Part shown: piece after piece, positions 18,103 through 27,013 of the stretch
Layout of the letters: the number at the start of each line of letters is the position of its first letter
How positions within the stretch are numbered: the first letter of the stretch is position 1
NCBI RefSeq assembly: GCF_032050975.1
Contig: NZ_CP116967.1
Coordinates: 3,035,001 to 3,099,000 of the forward strand
Source: Candidatus Nitrospira allomarina
Lineage (GTDB): Bacteria > Nitrospirota > Nitrospiria > Nitrospirales > UBA8639
Length of the DNA: 64,000 nt
Direction of reading: 5' to 3'
Position numbers and translations under genes: made by a program
Notes under the pieces: model-generated
The model's input: the letters and a program-made list of their open reading frames with translations, nothing else
Databases searched by the model: none
Told to the model about the DNA's origin: nothing

Positions 18103-20403
18103 ATGAATAGCTTCTCTCGAAATGAGCGTTCCGTTTTTGACCATGTACCACTGGTTATCTATCAGTGCACTCAACAGGGGATTGATCGGAATTTTAAGTT
18201 TGTGAGTCCGTACGTTTATTCATTGTTAAGCTTGACTCCTGAGCAACTCACCCAAGATTCTAAAGCGTTTTTTTGTCGGATTCATCCGGAAGATCGGAAT
18301 ATGTTTTTGAGAGCTTGGGAGAAACACACCCATTTGCCTGCAACCATTCGGTTAGAATATCGGATGCTCGGTGAAGGAAATCGAGTGGTTTGGGTTCAAG
18401 AAAATAGTGTGATGTCTCAGGGGAGCATCGAAAATGAAATGATCTGCCATGGGGCGTTAATTGAAATCCCTGATCACCAACATATCAAAGAGGAATTGCA
18501 GCGCTGGGACCGAGAGCTTCAATCCTTGACCGGTAATCTTCCCGATATTATTGGACGCTTTGATCGTAAGAACCGTGTTATGTATTTAAATCGGTGGTGG
18601 GATAGCGTTGACCCAATTCCCCCAGAAAAGTATTTGGGTAAAGAACTCATTGAATTGGGGGTATCTCAAAAGGTCGCAGGTGTATTTGAAGAGAAAATTC
18701 AATCGGTGTGTAAAAAGGGTATATCAGAATCCCTGGAGATTTCCCATCCTACTGGAAAAGGACTGAAAAATTTTGAAATACGATTTTGTCCGGAGCCAAC
18801 TATCGGTGGACAAATTTTAACCGTCTTGCTGATCTGTCGTGATGTGACAGACGTTCGAATGGCTGAGTTGGCTTTTAGAGACAGTGATGAAAAATTTCGC
18901 CAACTGGCCGAAACGGTGGATAGTGTGTTTTGGATCTGGGATGTAGACCTACAGCAAATTGTTTATGTGAGTCCTGCTTACCAACGACTTTGGGGCGGGG
19001 ATCCTCAAAAACTCATGAATAATCCTTTTGATTGGTTGAGCATTGTTTTTCAGGAAGATCAGGCCAAGGTTGAAAATTTGTTTCTAAAGAGAATCGATGC
19101 AAAAGGCCTTGATATTGAATATCGAATTGTCACTGGTCGCCATGAGCTACGCTGGATCCATAACCGAACCTTTCCGGTGAAGGATTCATCAGGGAGGATC
19201 CATCGGATCATTGGGATAGCTCAGGATGTGACGGAAAGAAAGAAATGGGAGGAAGAGCGGTTGCGGGGGGCAAAGCTCGAATCACTTGGGCTTCTGGCCG
19301 GAGGACTTGCCCATGATTTCAATAATCTGCTCACAGCCATTTTAGGCCAACTGTCATTGGCGAAATATACACTGGACTCATCCAACCCGCTATTTACTCG
19401 GATTTCTGAGGCCGAACATGCCTCTTTGAGAGCACAAGATATTGCGAGGCAACTCCTGACTTTTTCTAAGGGCGGGGCCCCGGTAAAAAAGACTGTTTCC
19501 TTGAAAGAGATCTTGCATGAGAATGTCCGGTTGGTGCTCGCCGGCTCTAATGTCCGTCCAATCTTTAACATTTCCGATGATTTGTGGCCGGTTACAATTG
19601 ATGCTGGTCAAATTTGCCAGGTGATTCATAATCTTGTGATCAATGCGAGGCAGGCGATGGAGGAGGGAGGGGAATGTATCATTCAAGCTCAAAATGTTAA
19701 AGGAGATGGGGTTGAACTATCTGGTTTGGGAGCGATGACTTCGCATGCTCAGGATTGGATTGAAATCCGCTTCATTGACAACGGGATTGGGATTTCAAAG
19801 GACAATCTAGAAAAAATATTTGATCCCTATTTTACAACCAAGTCCACAGGGTCAGGGTTAGGACTTGCGACGTCCTACTCCATTGTGAGGAATCATGGCG
19901 GATTGTTGGCTGTGAAGTCCGCACTTGGCGAAGGTAGTACTTTTTCTTTATTTTTACCCGCTATTCCTATTCAAGAAATGTCTCCAGAATTGCCGGAGCG
20001 GAGCGTGAAAGTAGGACAAGGCAAAATACTAATCATGGATGATGAAATTCAAATACGAAACGTTCTTGGTGAGATGGTGGGAACCTGTGGTTACAGCTAC
20101 CAAACAGCCAAAGATGGAGACGAAGCCTTAAGAAATTTTTGTGAAGCAAGAGAAATTGGTTCCCCATTTTCAGCCGTCATCCTTGATTTAACCATACCCG
20201 GCGGGCTAGGAGGAAAAGAAGTCATCAGCCGGCTCTTGACTATAGATCCTCAAGTCAAAGCTATTGTGGTGAGTGGTTATTCGAATGACCCTGTCCTTGC
20301 CAATTATCAGGATTATGGTTTCAAGGGTCGAGTAGCCAAGCCTTTTAACCTTGTGGACCTCAGTGTGGTCCTTCATTCCGTTTTAGAGAAGACGACATCA
20401 TAA
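18103..20403 (+). CDS. PAS-domain hybrid sensor histidine kinase with receiver domain
   Basis: A 766-residue cytoplasmic protein with no membrane helices. Three PAS modules (roughly residues 10-125, 135-245 and 260-385, the last ending IHRIIGIAQDVTERKKWEEE) are followed by a HisKA domain with GLAHDFNNLLTAILG (phospho-acceptor His near 404), a complete HATPase domain (N box VIHNLVINARQAMEEGG, G1 FIDNGIGIS, G2 STGSGLGLATSYSIVRNHGG), and a C-terminal receiver domain with phospho-acceptor Asp in VILDLTIPGGLGG near 694 and the conserved Lys in RVAKPFN. I place the start at ATG 18103 instead of a TTG at 18085. It follows the PrsK-like kinase by about 80 bases on the same strand. The signal sensed is unknown. 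The operon ends at the strong terminator just downstream. Confidence 0.88.
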   Translation: MNSFSRNERSVFDHVPLVIYQCTQQGIDRNFKFVSPYVYSLLSLTPEQLTQDSKAFFCRIHPEDRNMFLRAWEKHTHLPATIRLEYRMLGEGNRVVWVQENSVMSQGSIENEMICHGALIEIPDHQHIKEELQRWDRELQSLTGNLPDIIGRFDRKNRVMYLNRWWDSVDPIPPEKYLGKELIELGVSQKVAGVFEEKIQSVCKKGISESLEISHPTGKGLKNFEIRFCPEPTIGGQILTVLLICRDVTDVRMAELAFRDSDEKFRQLAETVDSVFWIWDVDLQQIVYVSPAYQRLWGGDPQKLMNNPFDWLSIVFQEDQAKVENLFLKRIDAKGLDIEYRIVTGRHELRWIHNRTFPVKDSSGRIHRIIGIAQDVTERKKWEEERLRGAKLESLGLLAGGLAHDFNNLLTAILGQLSLAKYTLDSSNPLFTRISEAEHASLRAQDIARQLLTFSKGGAPVKKTVSLKEILHENVRLVLAGSNVRPIFNISDDLWPVTIDAGQICQVIHNLVINARQAMEEGGECIIQAQNVKGDGVELSGLGAMTSHAQDWIEIRFIDNGIGISKDNLEKIFDPYFTTKSTGSGLGLATSYSIVRNHGGLLAVKSALGEGSTFSLFLPAIPIQEMSPELPERSVKVGQGKILIMDDEIQIRNVLGEMVGTCGYSYQTAKDGDEALRNFCEAREIGSPFSAVILDLTIPGGLGGKEVISRLLTIDPQVKAIVVSGYSNDPVLANYQDYGFKGRVAKPFNLVDLSVVLHSVLEKTTS

Positions 20404-20448
20404 GTTTTGGCCAAGGTGGGGTGTCCTGGCATTTGCCTAATTGTTTGT

Positions 20449-20491
20449 GAAAACGGGGGAATCCTCATTGGTGACGGATTCCCCCGTTTTC
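20449..20491. terminator. Strong intrinsic terminator, probably bidirectional
   Basis: A perfect 16-base inverted repeat (20449-20464 and 20476-20491) with an 11-base loop. The arm reads GAAAACGGGGGAATCC and is flanked by A/T-rich bases, so it can end transcription from the hybrid kinase (plus strand). In the other orientation it can end transcription of the convergent methyltransferase gene (minus strand). Confidence 0.9.
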
Positions 20492-20564
20492 TATTTCTAT
20501 GACCACTGTCCCTGAAAAAGCCAAGCTCCCGTGCGATGCGAAAGAGGGATGCCTTTCTTTCTGG

Positions 20565-21518
20565 TTAATTCTTTGTGATTACCAAAAATAGGTTGACCCC
20601 TTCAGGTTCTTGTTCAATACGGATTTGATTCTCTGTAAACCCGCATTCCTGCGCAAGCATGCGAAGGTGCATTTGGCTTCGATGAAATAAATCCCATTTG
20701 AAAAGTTCCATATAGCCGCGACTGGGATTCTCAGTGGTGAAATTCCCAATCACCATTTTCCCATTTGTTTTGAGAAGGGTAAAGAACCTTTTTAAGGTTC
20801 GCTTAAAGATATTGTCATTGAAATAATCAAATAATCCCGCCGACCAAATCAGGTGGTAGGTTTTGTTCGGTGAAAAACGAAACACGTTTTTGTGCGTAAA
20901 CTGAATATGAGAAAGAAAGTCACGGCAAAGGTCCTTGGCATAATCGATGGCCTGTGCGTCCTGATCAACGCAATCAATCTCGAGTTTGGAAGTCCCAAGA
21001 ACCTTGAGAGCTTCATACATATCGCGTCCAGGGCCGGAGGCTAAGTTGAGGATATGGCTGGTTGAAGGGGTTTCCATTTTTGTTTTCCATAATTGGTCAA
21101 GGAAAAAAGATAATCGGTTTCTGACTGCCTTAGGTGCTTTTTGGGTATGAAAAAACTCGTCCCACTTAGATAACTGAGGGTTCGAAGATGTCTCGTAATT
21201 GTAAATTTTTTCAATAATTTGATAGTCGCCTGCATATCCTAACGGTTTATGGTACGCCCAACCCTGAATGGTTGCGGGTGAAAGGGCTTCTCCAAAAGCC
21301 GCTCGAATTAATCCTAATTGATCGGCGGAAAAGATCTTGTGTATATTTTCTCGGGAAAACTGTTGAAGGAGGGTATTCAGCAAAGGATAGTCTGATAGAT
21401 TTGGTCCTCCTTTTTTTGAGAATCCGGAAATGAGTTCAGCTGTGCTTTGGGCAAGTTTTTGAATCTCTGTGGTTCCACTTGGATAAAATTGGGAAAGTGG
21501 GATAGTGTGTGGGAGCAT
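20565..21518 (-). CDS. Class I SAM-dependent methyltransferase
   Basis: A 317-residue protein. The C-terminal two thirds is a Rossmann-type SAM-dependent methyltransferase with motif I HILNLASGPGRDMYEA, an acidic motif II (EIDCVDQDAQAIDYA) and YHLIWSAGLFDYF. The N-terminal helical region contains HKPLGYAGDYQIIEKIYNY and PKAVRNRLSFF. This reminds me of the PhcB-like family, which makes 3-hydroxy-fatty-acid methyl ester signals in Ralstonia; that link is from memory and the substrate here is not established. It stands alone, converging on the hybrid kinase gene with the terminator between them. Start ATG at 21516-21518, with AGGAGG-like bases (complement of cctcct) upstream. Confidence 0.8.
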   Translation of the reverse strand: MLPHTIPLSQFYPSGTTEIQKLAQSTAELISGFSKKGGPNLSDYPLLNTLLQQFSRENIHKIFSADQLGLIRAAFGEALSPATIQGWAYHKPLGYAGDYQIIEKIYNYETSSNPQLSKWDEFFHTQKAPKAVRNRLSFFLDQLWKTKMETPSTSHILNLASGPGRDMYEALKVLGTSKLEIDCVDQDAQAIDYAKDLCRDFLSHIQFTHKNVFRFSPNKTYHLIWSAGLFDYFNDNIFKRTLKRFFTLLKTNGKMVIGNFTTENPSRGYMELFKWDLFHRSQMHLRMLAQECGFTENQIRIEQEPEGVNLFLVITKN

Positions 21519-22055
21519 AGGAAACCTCCTGTTTGTTGTAAGGGAGAAATATAATGTTGAATGTTGAACATATCCCTACACGTCAGAGACGGTAAGGACT
21601 GGAATGCATGGAATGAAAATTGGGAAAAAATGTGAACGGAAGAATATCTTAATGTTCCCCTGAGAGGGGGCAGGGGAGAGGCAGTTCCTGGTCCGGAATT
21701 CGTCCGCATAGTTGGACAAAGACCCGGGATACTTGAAGGTTGACCGCTAAGAAAGATTTAGGGAATTCATAGGACCTCGTCTATTCCCTCAGTTTTTCAA
21801 ATAGAAGGAACATGTGGATGGGGGAACACATGAAAAGGAACATAACGGTCCTGCTTAATGTGCGGGACATTACCCGATCTTAGAGACCCCTGTCTAGGAA
21901 ATTAACGTGACGGTTTCATGGAATCTCATGTAGTGGATGAATTTTTATTGCCTGTTAAGATAAAGTGATGCTTTAGTTTAATTTTTGAGAATGTATGGCG
22001 AATGTGGTGACGCCCTAGACTTGGCTAGGATCAAACTTGAAAGAACTTCTGGTTG
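21519..22055. other. Intergenic region upstream of mutY
   Basis: About 540 bases between the divergent methyltransferase and mutY genes. No frame looks protein-coding and I recognise no RNA gene. It is moderately AT-rich toward mutY. Confidence 0.4.
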
Positions 22056-22773
22056 ATGACGAAGATAATAAAACATCAAAACAAAAAAAAAATCCAGGCC
22101 TCAAGCTAAGGCTATTCAGGGCATTCCAAAATCAAAAAAAACACAATTTCAGAAACGCCTCCTGACGTGGTATGGGGAATTCGGGCGGGATCTTCCATGG
22201 AGGAGGACCAGCGATCCGTATAAAATTTTGGTTTCTGAGGTCATGTTGCAACAGACACAGGTGGATCGGGTTATACCAAAATTCCATGAATTCCTTGGGA
22301 AATATCCTACTCTGCAGGATTTAGCGGTCGCTCACCCCGATGATATTCGCAGAACGTGGTATCCCCTGGGGTACAATATTCGACCATACCGACTTCATGG
22401 CATTGCCTGTGAGACGATTGAGCGTTATGGCGGAGCCATTCCCAGTAAGGCAAAAGAGCTGCTTTCTCTGAAGGGCATTGGTCGTTATACCGCAGGAGCC
22501 ATCAGATCATTTGCGTTTAATAAAGACGCCCCTATTTTAGACACTAACGTGATGCGGGTATTGCATCGGATATTTATTGGGAAAGGGGAGGCTAAGAAGC
22601 AGAAGACGGAGTTATGGGTTCTCTCTGAAACACTTATTCCCAGAGGCAAAGGGTATGATTTTAATCAGGCCTTAATGGATTTTGGAGCCATGATGTGTAC
22701 GGCCAGAAAACCCACTTGTTTATTGTGTCCAATGAGGAATATTTGCCTCACCGTTTCTTCGGACGAAAGGTAG
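22056..22773 (+). CDS. mutY: Adenine DNA glycosylase MutY, start out of frame across a 10-A tract
   Basis: MutY removes adenine paired with 8-oxoguanine. The frame ending at 22773 shows the whole core: WYGEFGRDLPWRR, DPYKILVSEVMLQQTQVDRV (catalytic Glu), the helix-hairpin-helix LLSLKGIGRYTAGAI, ILDTNVMRVLHR (catalytic Asp), and a [4Fe-4S] motif C-X6-C-X2-C-X5-C (CTARKPTCLLCPMRNIC). The conserved core begins near 22150, but this frame has no ATG, GTG or TTG between its upstream stop at 22069 and TTG 22228, which lies too far inside. An ATG at 22056 in another frame runs into the A tract at 22083-22092; losing one A would join it to the mutY frame. Possible causes: assembly error, phase variation, transcriptional slippage or a rare start codon. 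The usual fused C-terminal Nudix-like domain is missing; a Nudix gene follows. Confidence 0.85.
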
Positions 22774-22801
22774 TGATCTGCAGCAGTCATCGACTATTGT
22801 T

Positions 22802-23188
22802 GTGGCTGCCGCCATTATTTGCCGGAAAGATATGATTCTTTTGGCAAGGAGAAAGCCGGAATCCCATCTAGGGGGGCTTTGGGAATTTCCAGGGGGAAAA
22901 AAGGAAGTTGGAGAGACTCTGGAAGATTGCCTGCGCAGGGAGGTGAGGGAGGAGTTAGGGGTGGATATTAGTGAGCCTCTGCCGTTCCATGCTCTCCATT
23001 ATCAATATCCAGAAAAAGTGGTGGAGTTGAATTTTTTTACCTGTTCCATCATTCAGGGCATTCCTCAACCGTTAGAGTGCGCTGAGATCGCCTGGGTTTA
23101 CAAACATGAATTGAATTCCTTTGCTTTTCCTCCCGCCGATATCCCTGTTGTACACAAAATCCTTCATTCTGGGCATCTGGCCGAATGA
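22802..23188 (+). CDS. Nudix hydrolase, MutT-like
   Basis: A 128-residue MutT-type protein with an intact Nudix box: GGKKEVGETLEDCLRREV followed by REELGV (G-X5-E-X7-REUXEEXGU). Downstream it has the MutT-like tail HYQYPEKVVELNFF ... AEIAWVYKHEL. Family members hydrolyse 8-oxo-dGTP to keep it out of DNA, which fits its place 29 bases after mutY. The start is uncertain: GTG 22802 is the only ordinary start codon in the frame (open from 22736) and cuts slightly into the expected first beta strand (STIVVAAAIICR in the open frame). An alternative is that this was once the C-terminal domain of a fused MutY and became separated by a frameshift; the intact Nudix box argues for an active stand-alone enzyme. 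Confidence 0.82.
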   Translation: MAAAIICRKDMILLARRKPESHLGGLWEFPGGKKEVGETLEDCLRREVREELGVDISEPLPFHALHYQYPEKVVELNFFTCSIIQGIPQPLECAEIAWVYKHELNSFAFPPADIPVVHKILHSGHLAE

Positions 23189-23892
23189 GTTTTTCTGGCT
23201 TTCTCAAAGGCGTATCCATAAAGGAAAATAAGGTGACGCTTTCAATTTCCAGCCCTCAGTCGATTTGTGATTATTGGTACCGTGGGTTTCTCAGATGCCA
23301 TGGTTCTCCAATGGGCAATTTTTACGCTTTCCCAATGAGGAGACAGTTCTTAAGTAGGGTGGTTGGCTGTTTGACGTTTGTGAACCCTCCCAGAAAACTT
23401 GACTGCGCCATGTTGGAAATGCGATGCCTTCTGCGGTCCGGCTAAGGTGCCTGGTCGGCCAACTCATGGGGCGTGAGATTCCTTAATGACCCATCCGCAA
23501 GGTGTTCATTGCGGTTCACCTCTCGATTCTCCCGCCTCGCTCTGGGCTGCTTTTTCCCCCCATACAATGCTAGGGACTTTTTGGCAGTTTTAGGTAACTG
23601 CCGTTTAAATCAATCGGGAAAATTTCGGACTAAACCTATGTCCGAGACGGCGGCCATTTGAAGTATGGGGATATGCGAAATGGGGAAATGGACGCACATT
23701 ACTAATGCAATGTCCTGAATTGGGGTGACGAAAAAGCCGGATATGGCGGATAAGTGGTAAAGAAACAGCCAAGTTGTCTTTGGAATAACTATTTAATCAA
23801 TGTCTGCCAGTGCCAAATGACATTTCCATAATTATATGGCCGAATGAAGTCTTCCGAGGTAGGCAATCTATGTAGTTAGGATCATGATTTAT
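23189..23892. other. Intergenic region with small hairpins, no gene recognised
   Basis: About 700 bases. A frame starting at 23185 overlaps the Nudix stop but encodes 86 residues without recognisable protein character. A stem GGCAGTT/AACTGCC (23583-23589 with 23596-23602) and a smaller CGGAC/GTCCG stem nearby could end transcription from the mutY side. I recognise no tRNA or riboswitch. Confidence 0.4.
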
Positions 23893-24753
23893 CTATTGAC
23901 CGGAGGTGTTTTGAAGGCGACGAATTTCTTCAGCTTGTTGGTCTACGATTTTTTGAAGGTCTCGCAACTGGGAGTTCAGTGAATCTATGGTCATGGGTGG
24001 TTCAATATTTTTTTGAGGGGTCGTCTGTGTGCGAGGCTGAGTGCGTATATTCTCTTTGTTAATTGGGTTTAGATGTTCAAGATTTTGATAGTTGATGATA
24101 ATCCCATGGGACGTCGAGGGAATTGCCATGAAGTTTTGGATGTTTTCCGCCCTTATGCTAGCTTCCTGGTGGGAAAAGACCAGAGAGGTTGGCTGGAATT
24201 TTTGAGGAGAATTTTGCATTTTTGGAGATACCCCTGGGTAGGATTTTAAGTTTTCCAAAGTCAACAGAAGAGTGGATGGAGGAAAAGCGGCGAGCATTCC
24301 CTGAGTCGGAAAATGCTGCTCATTAGTCGGTGGACACTTAAAATGGATAACTTCTTCTGGTGTGACCTGAGAAAATGCCATGGATACATGGGGTGCCAAA
24401 AAAATTATTTGAGATGGAGAGAATGCTGGAACGGGGTGGTGATTTGAAAGCAGTAATTGTTGGAGTATGCCTTCCTCCTGGCTGATGGTCATGCCATTTA
24501 AAATCTTGGCAATAAGAGATTCAGAAAGAGAGGCTGGATGCGTTGGGGCCTGCTTTAGAGCGTTGGATGTTTTTAGGGAAATAACGCACTCAGGTCCCTC
24601 AAAAAGAACCGTTTCTACTTCAGGAGTCCAAGAGCACTGCAAATTGAAGATGGCCAGGATAGCGATGACGATGATCAAACATCGTTTAGTGAATCCCAGC
24701 GGCTTGATATGACCTAAAGACGGTGTGAATGAATGTGGCGGTGCTTGGATCAC
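23893..24753 (-). CDS. Predicted lipoprotein of unknown function with C-terminal coiled coil
   Basis: A 286-residue protein that I do not recognise. A hydrophobic segment at about residues 25-40 ends in FNLQCSW, a plausible lipobox, so the mature form may be attached to a membrane through Cys 40. The middle is rich in Pro, Ser, Thr and His without repeats. The last 30 residues (LNSQLRDLQKIVDQQAEEIRRLQ) are a heptad coiled coil ending in a short tail, suggesting oligomerisation or binding to a partner. GTG start at 24751-24753 with only a weak ribosome site. It follows the oxidase-like gene on the same strand at a 75-base gap. Confidence 0.6.
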   Translation of the reverse strand: MIQAPPHSFTPSLGHIKPLGFTKRCLIIVIAILAIFNLQCSWTPEVETVLFEGPECVISLKTSNALKQAPTHPASLSESLIAKILNGMTISQEEGILQQLLLSNHHPVPAFSPSQIIFLAPHVSMAFSQVTPEEVIHFKCPPTNEQHFPTQGMLAAFPPSTLLLTLENLKSYPGVSPKMQNSPQKFQPTSLVFSHQEASIRAENIQNFMAIPSTSHGIIINYQNLEHLNPINKENIRTQPRTQTTPQKNIEPPMTIDSLNSQLRDLQKIVDQQAEEIRRLQNTSGQ

Positions 24754-24828
24754 TTCGCCAGATGTTCAGGAAATAAGAGCCAGAATTATCATGACGGCAA
24801 AGGAGACCAAAAAAACCGATGGAATTGA

Positions 24829-25575
24829 TCAGGTTTGTCGAATACCACAGGCACGGGCAATCCCCTCCTGATATCGTGACCACAAGTTCAATGCCTCTTC
24901 TAATAGGGAGAGTACCTTGATCTGATCACCGCTTTCATCGGTATGATGCGTCACCATGTCATACACCGTTTTCCGAGATCCTGCGGAAAACATATGTTGG
25001 GCACGAATATAATCCATAAATGCCGGTGATAAGCCTTGGTGCTGACTGAGATAATGTTTCCGGACAATATCTTCAATCTCATCCTGGTTTTGTGCTGGCT
25101 GGGGATATAGCACTTCTTCCGGATCATTGGCCGTTCCTTTTATAAAAATTGAAAGAACCGCCGCCCCCACCGACCACTCTTCTTCCTGGCATATTTGATT
25201 TAACCATTCTCGATATCCACGGCTTGATGCCAACAGTTCCACATCCCGAAATCCAGCCCTATCAAATCCTAATCCATTCATCATATGAAGAAATAGTTCT
25301 TGGTGAGGCTGTCCAAGGGAGAATCCTCCTGTTTCCTCTTCGTAGATAATAGTGGCAAGCAGCCGGCGTGCTTCCCATGGCGGATTTTTCCCAAGAATCT
25401 GAGCGAGGAGTACAGAGAAATCGCGAACATAGACAACATATTCCTGATGAAAAAAAATATTCAATTTTTCTTTAGTAATCGTGCTACCTTCAAGAAAGGG
25501 AGTGGCCCAATGGTGTTTTCGGCGAAGCACATCAAATATTCGGTCACGAAATTGTTCTGGTGAAAGTTTTCTCAT
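24829..25575 (-). CDS. Haem-oxygenase-like (TenA/PqqC/CADD-type) diiron oxidase-like protein
   Basis: A 248-residue all-helical protein resembling the iron-containing redox family of the haem-oxygenase-like fold, which includes PqqC, TenA, and the Chlamydia CADD protein involved in p-aminobenzoate supply. Family-like segments are HHWATPFLEGSTITKEKL, FFHQEYVVYVRDF, ATIIYEEETGGFSLGQPHQELF, SIFIKGTANDPEE and HQGLSPAFMDYIRAQHMFSAGSR. There are many Glu and His residues at likely metal positions, but I cannot assign the six ligands by eye. The reaction is unknown: no pqq, thiamine or folate genes are nearby. CADD-like pABA synthesis is one hypothesis. A phosphate-dependent TenA hydrolase is less likely because the typical Cys is not evident. 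Confidence 0.7.
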   Translation of the reverse strand: MRKLSPEQFRDRIFDVLRRKHHWATPFLEGSTITKEKLNIFFHQEYVVYVRDFSVLLAQILGKNPPWEARRLLATIIYEEETGGFSLGQPHQELFLHMMNGLGFDRAGFRDVELLASSRGYREWLNQICQEEEWSVGAAVLSIFIKGTANDPEEVLYPQPAQNQDEIEDIVRKHYLSQHQGLSPAFMDYIRAQHMFSAGSRKTVYDMVTHHTDESGDQIKVLSLLEEALNLWSRYQEGIARACGIRQT

Positions 25576-25714
25576 ATAGAGGGGTTATCCCTTACAACGG
25601 TCTATTTGCTTGAAATGAAAAGGTGGGCTTTTTAGTAAATATAGGATTATGATAGACATCCTACATGCCTACATATTGATATCACATTATCACATATCAA
25701 AGGAGTCAGTAACA

Positions 25715-25999
25715 ATGCAACCAATTAACCTGGCCGATCCTGATGCCATTTTAGAATTTTTAGCGAGCGTGACTCTACGGGGCGAAGGGGTCACAGCCGA
25801 AAATTTAATGGAATATGTTATGGATGAGGGATTCACCGAGCCCACGTACTTAAGTGCCAAAGGCGAAGATCCTCTGGCATTTTACAAAGGACAACCCAAT
25901 GCCTGGGGGATTTATCAAATCCGCGAATGGAAAAGGGTTTTAATAATTTCTGGGGGAACAGGAAAGATAAGGCGAGCCCAAATTACCGAAACTCCTTAA
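25715..25999 (+). CDS. Small conserved-looking protein of unknown function
   Basis: A 94-residue soluble acidic protein starting MQPINLADPDAILEFLA. The frame is open 66 bases further upstream, but AAAGGAG (25699-25705) nine bases before the ATG at 25715 fixes the start. It has no signal peptide or membrane segment. A central ENLMEYVMDEGFTEPTYLS and a basic C-terminal strand region (REWKRVLIISGGTGKIRRAQI) are visible. I do not recognise the family. It is divergent from the oxidase-like gene (140-base gap), so the two may share a control region. Confidence 0.65.
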   Translation: MQPINLADPDAILEFLASVTLRGEGVTAENLMEYVMDEGFTEPTYLSAKGEDPLAFYKGQPNAWGIYQIREWKRVLIISGGTGKIRRAQITETP

Positions 26000-26103
26000 G
26001 CTTAAACAAACTTTGAGTAAGGTTTAGTTAATTAGTGAGGAATGGCTCAATTTTTCTTATGAGTCGCGTTTTACTCCAACCGTATATTGGAACAGAACGT
26101 TTC

Positions 26104-26544
26104 TTAATACCAGCCTCCTATTAATTTCCCTTCTTCGAAGTAGAGATATCTGTGCTTAATCGTGCTTGAGTCCAGCCAGTCTTCATAGATCCATTCTTCT
26201 CGTCGTATTCCTTTTTCCGTATAGCTGACATTCATTTGATAAGGGGAACCCCAGGCATCCATCACTTGCTCGCGACTCATGCCAGCCATGACAGATTTAT
26301 CTTGTAGGTGCTGTTCAAAGGTTGGGTCAAGTAATCGTGGTACAACGCCCCATCCGACCATCCAGAGCCCAAAAGCTACCAACAAACTATATATTGTGAG
26401 CCTAACCGGGCGTCGACAGATCCATGGGGTGGTTTGAGATCCGTCCCTTGTCGGCTGGGAAATCTGTTCAGTCTCCGGACGTGAAATGTTTCTCTCTGCA
26501 GATAGTGACGGTGAAGACATTTTTAGATTTTCGTGTGTTATCAT
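26104..26544 (-). CDS. Membrane-anchored BamE/SmpA-like small protein
   Basis: A 146-residue protein (or 138 if ATG 26520 is used). The first 45 residues are polar, then one membrane helix (about 50-68, IYSLLVAFGLWMVGWGVV). After it comes a domain with AGMSREQVMDAWGSPYQM, EEWIYEDW and YLYFEEGKLIGG, the pattern of SmpA/OmlA (BamE-like) domains. BamE proper is an outer-membrane lipoprotein; this one has no lipobox and looks anchored in the inner membrane. Function unknown. Neither start candidate has a good ribosome site. A related N-terminal motif occurs in the protein at 27014-27823. Confidence 0.6.
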   Translation of the reverse strand: MITHENLKMSSPSLSAERNISRPETEQISQPTRDGSQTTPWICRRPVRLTIYSLLVAFGLWMVGWGVVPRLLDPTFEQHLQDKSVMAGMSREQVMDAWGSPYQMNVSYTEKGIRREEWIYEDWLDSSTIKHRYLYFEEGKLIGGWY

Positions 26545-26616
26545 TAATAAGGTTTATTAAGGTGATTTACTCATTAATCTAACAGTGGATTTCCAGGCGG
26601 GTCAAGGTGAAATTGT

Positions 26617-26970
26617 ATGTTTTTGGAAGTTGAACAGAACCCGAATTTTGAGGGTTCATATTTCATAAGGTTTAAGGCGTTAGGACCTCCGCGGCGGGTA
26701 TCCCATGTAAAATCCTATGATCGGATTTCCCAGGGAGAATGGTGTGTGGTGACGGGGTGGTGTGATGATCCTGATCAACCACTGTGTCCGGCTTATGCGC
26801 AAAGGGTAGAAGATTCAGGTGCAGGTTCAGCCTTTATTGTTTTTGGAGGAAATTGGGGTATTCGGCTAAAACTCGCAACCGATGCCAATGATTGGAATAT
26901 TGAGGACGCCAATCAATGGGGCGAGGGCTACTTATCATTAGGAGAAGAACGGGATCTTAGATTTGAGTAA
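26617..26970 (+). CDS. Small soluble protein of unknown function
   Basis: A 117-residue acidic protein beginning MFLEVEQNPNFEGSYFIRF, rich in aromatic and Gly residues and probably mostly beta. AAGGTGA lies about eight bases before the ATG. It has no signal peptide, membrane segment or motif I can name; three Cys residues lie in EWCVVTGWCDD and PLCPAY. It is encoded divergently from the BamE-like gene at a 72-base gap. Confidence 0.6.
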   Translation: MFLEVEQNPNFEGSYFIRFKALGPPRRVSHVKSYDRISQGEWCVVTGWCDDPDQPLCPAYAQRVEDSGAGSAFIVFGGNWGIRLKLATDANDWNIEDANQWGEGYLSLGEERDLRFE

Positions 26971-27013
26971 GGTCGTCGATAGGTCAAACTCCAAACATTA
27001 TTCGGGCAGAAGA

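Noticed and set aside
23185-23445. 86-residue frame overlapping the Nudix stop by ATGA
   Set aside because: The overlap looks like coupling, but the protein is Cys/Arg/Phe-rich without recognisable structure and has no relatives known to me.
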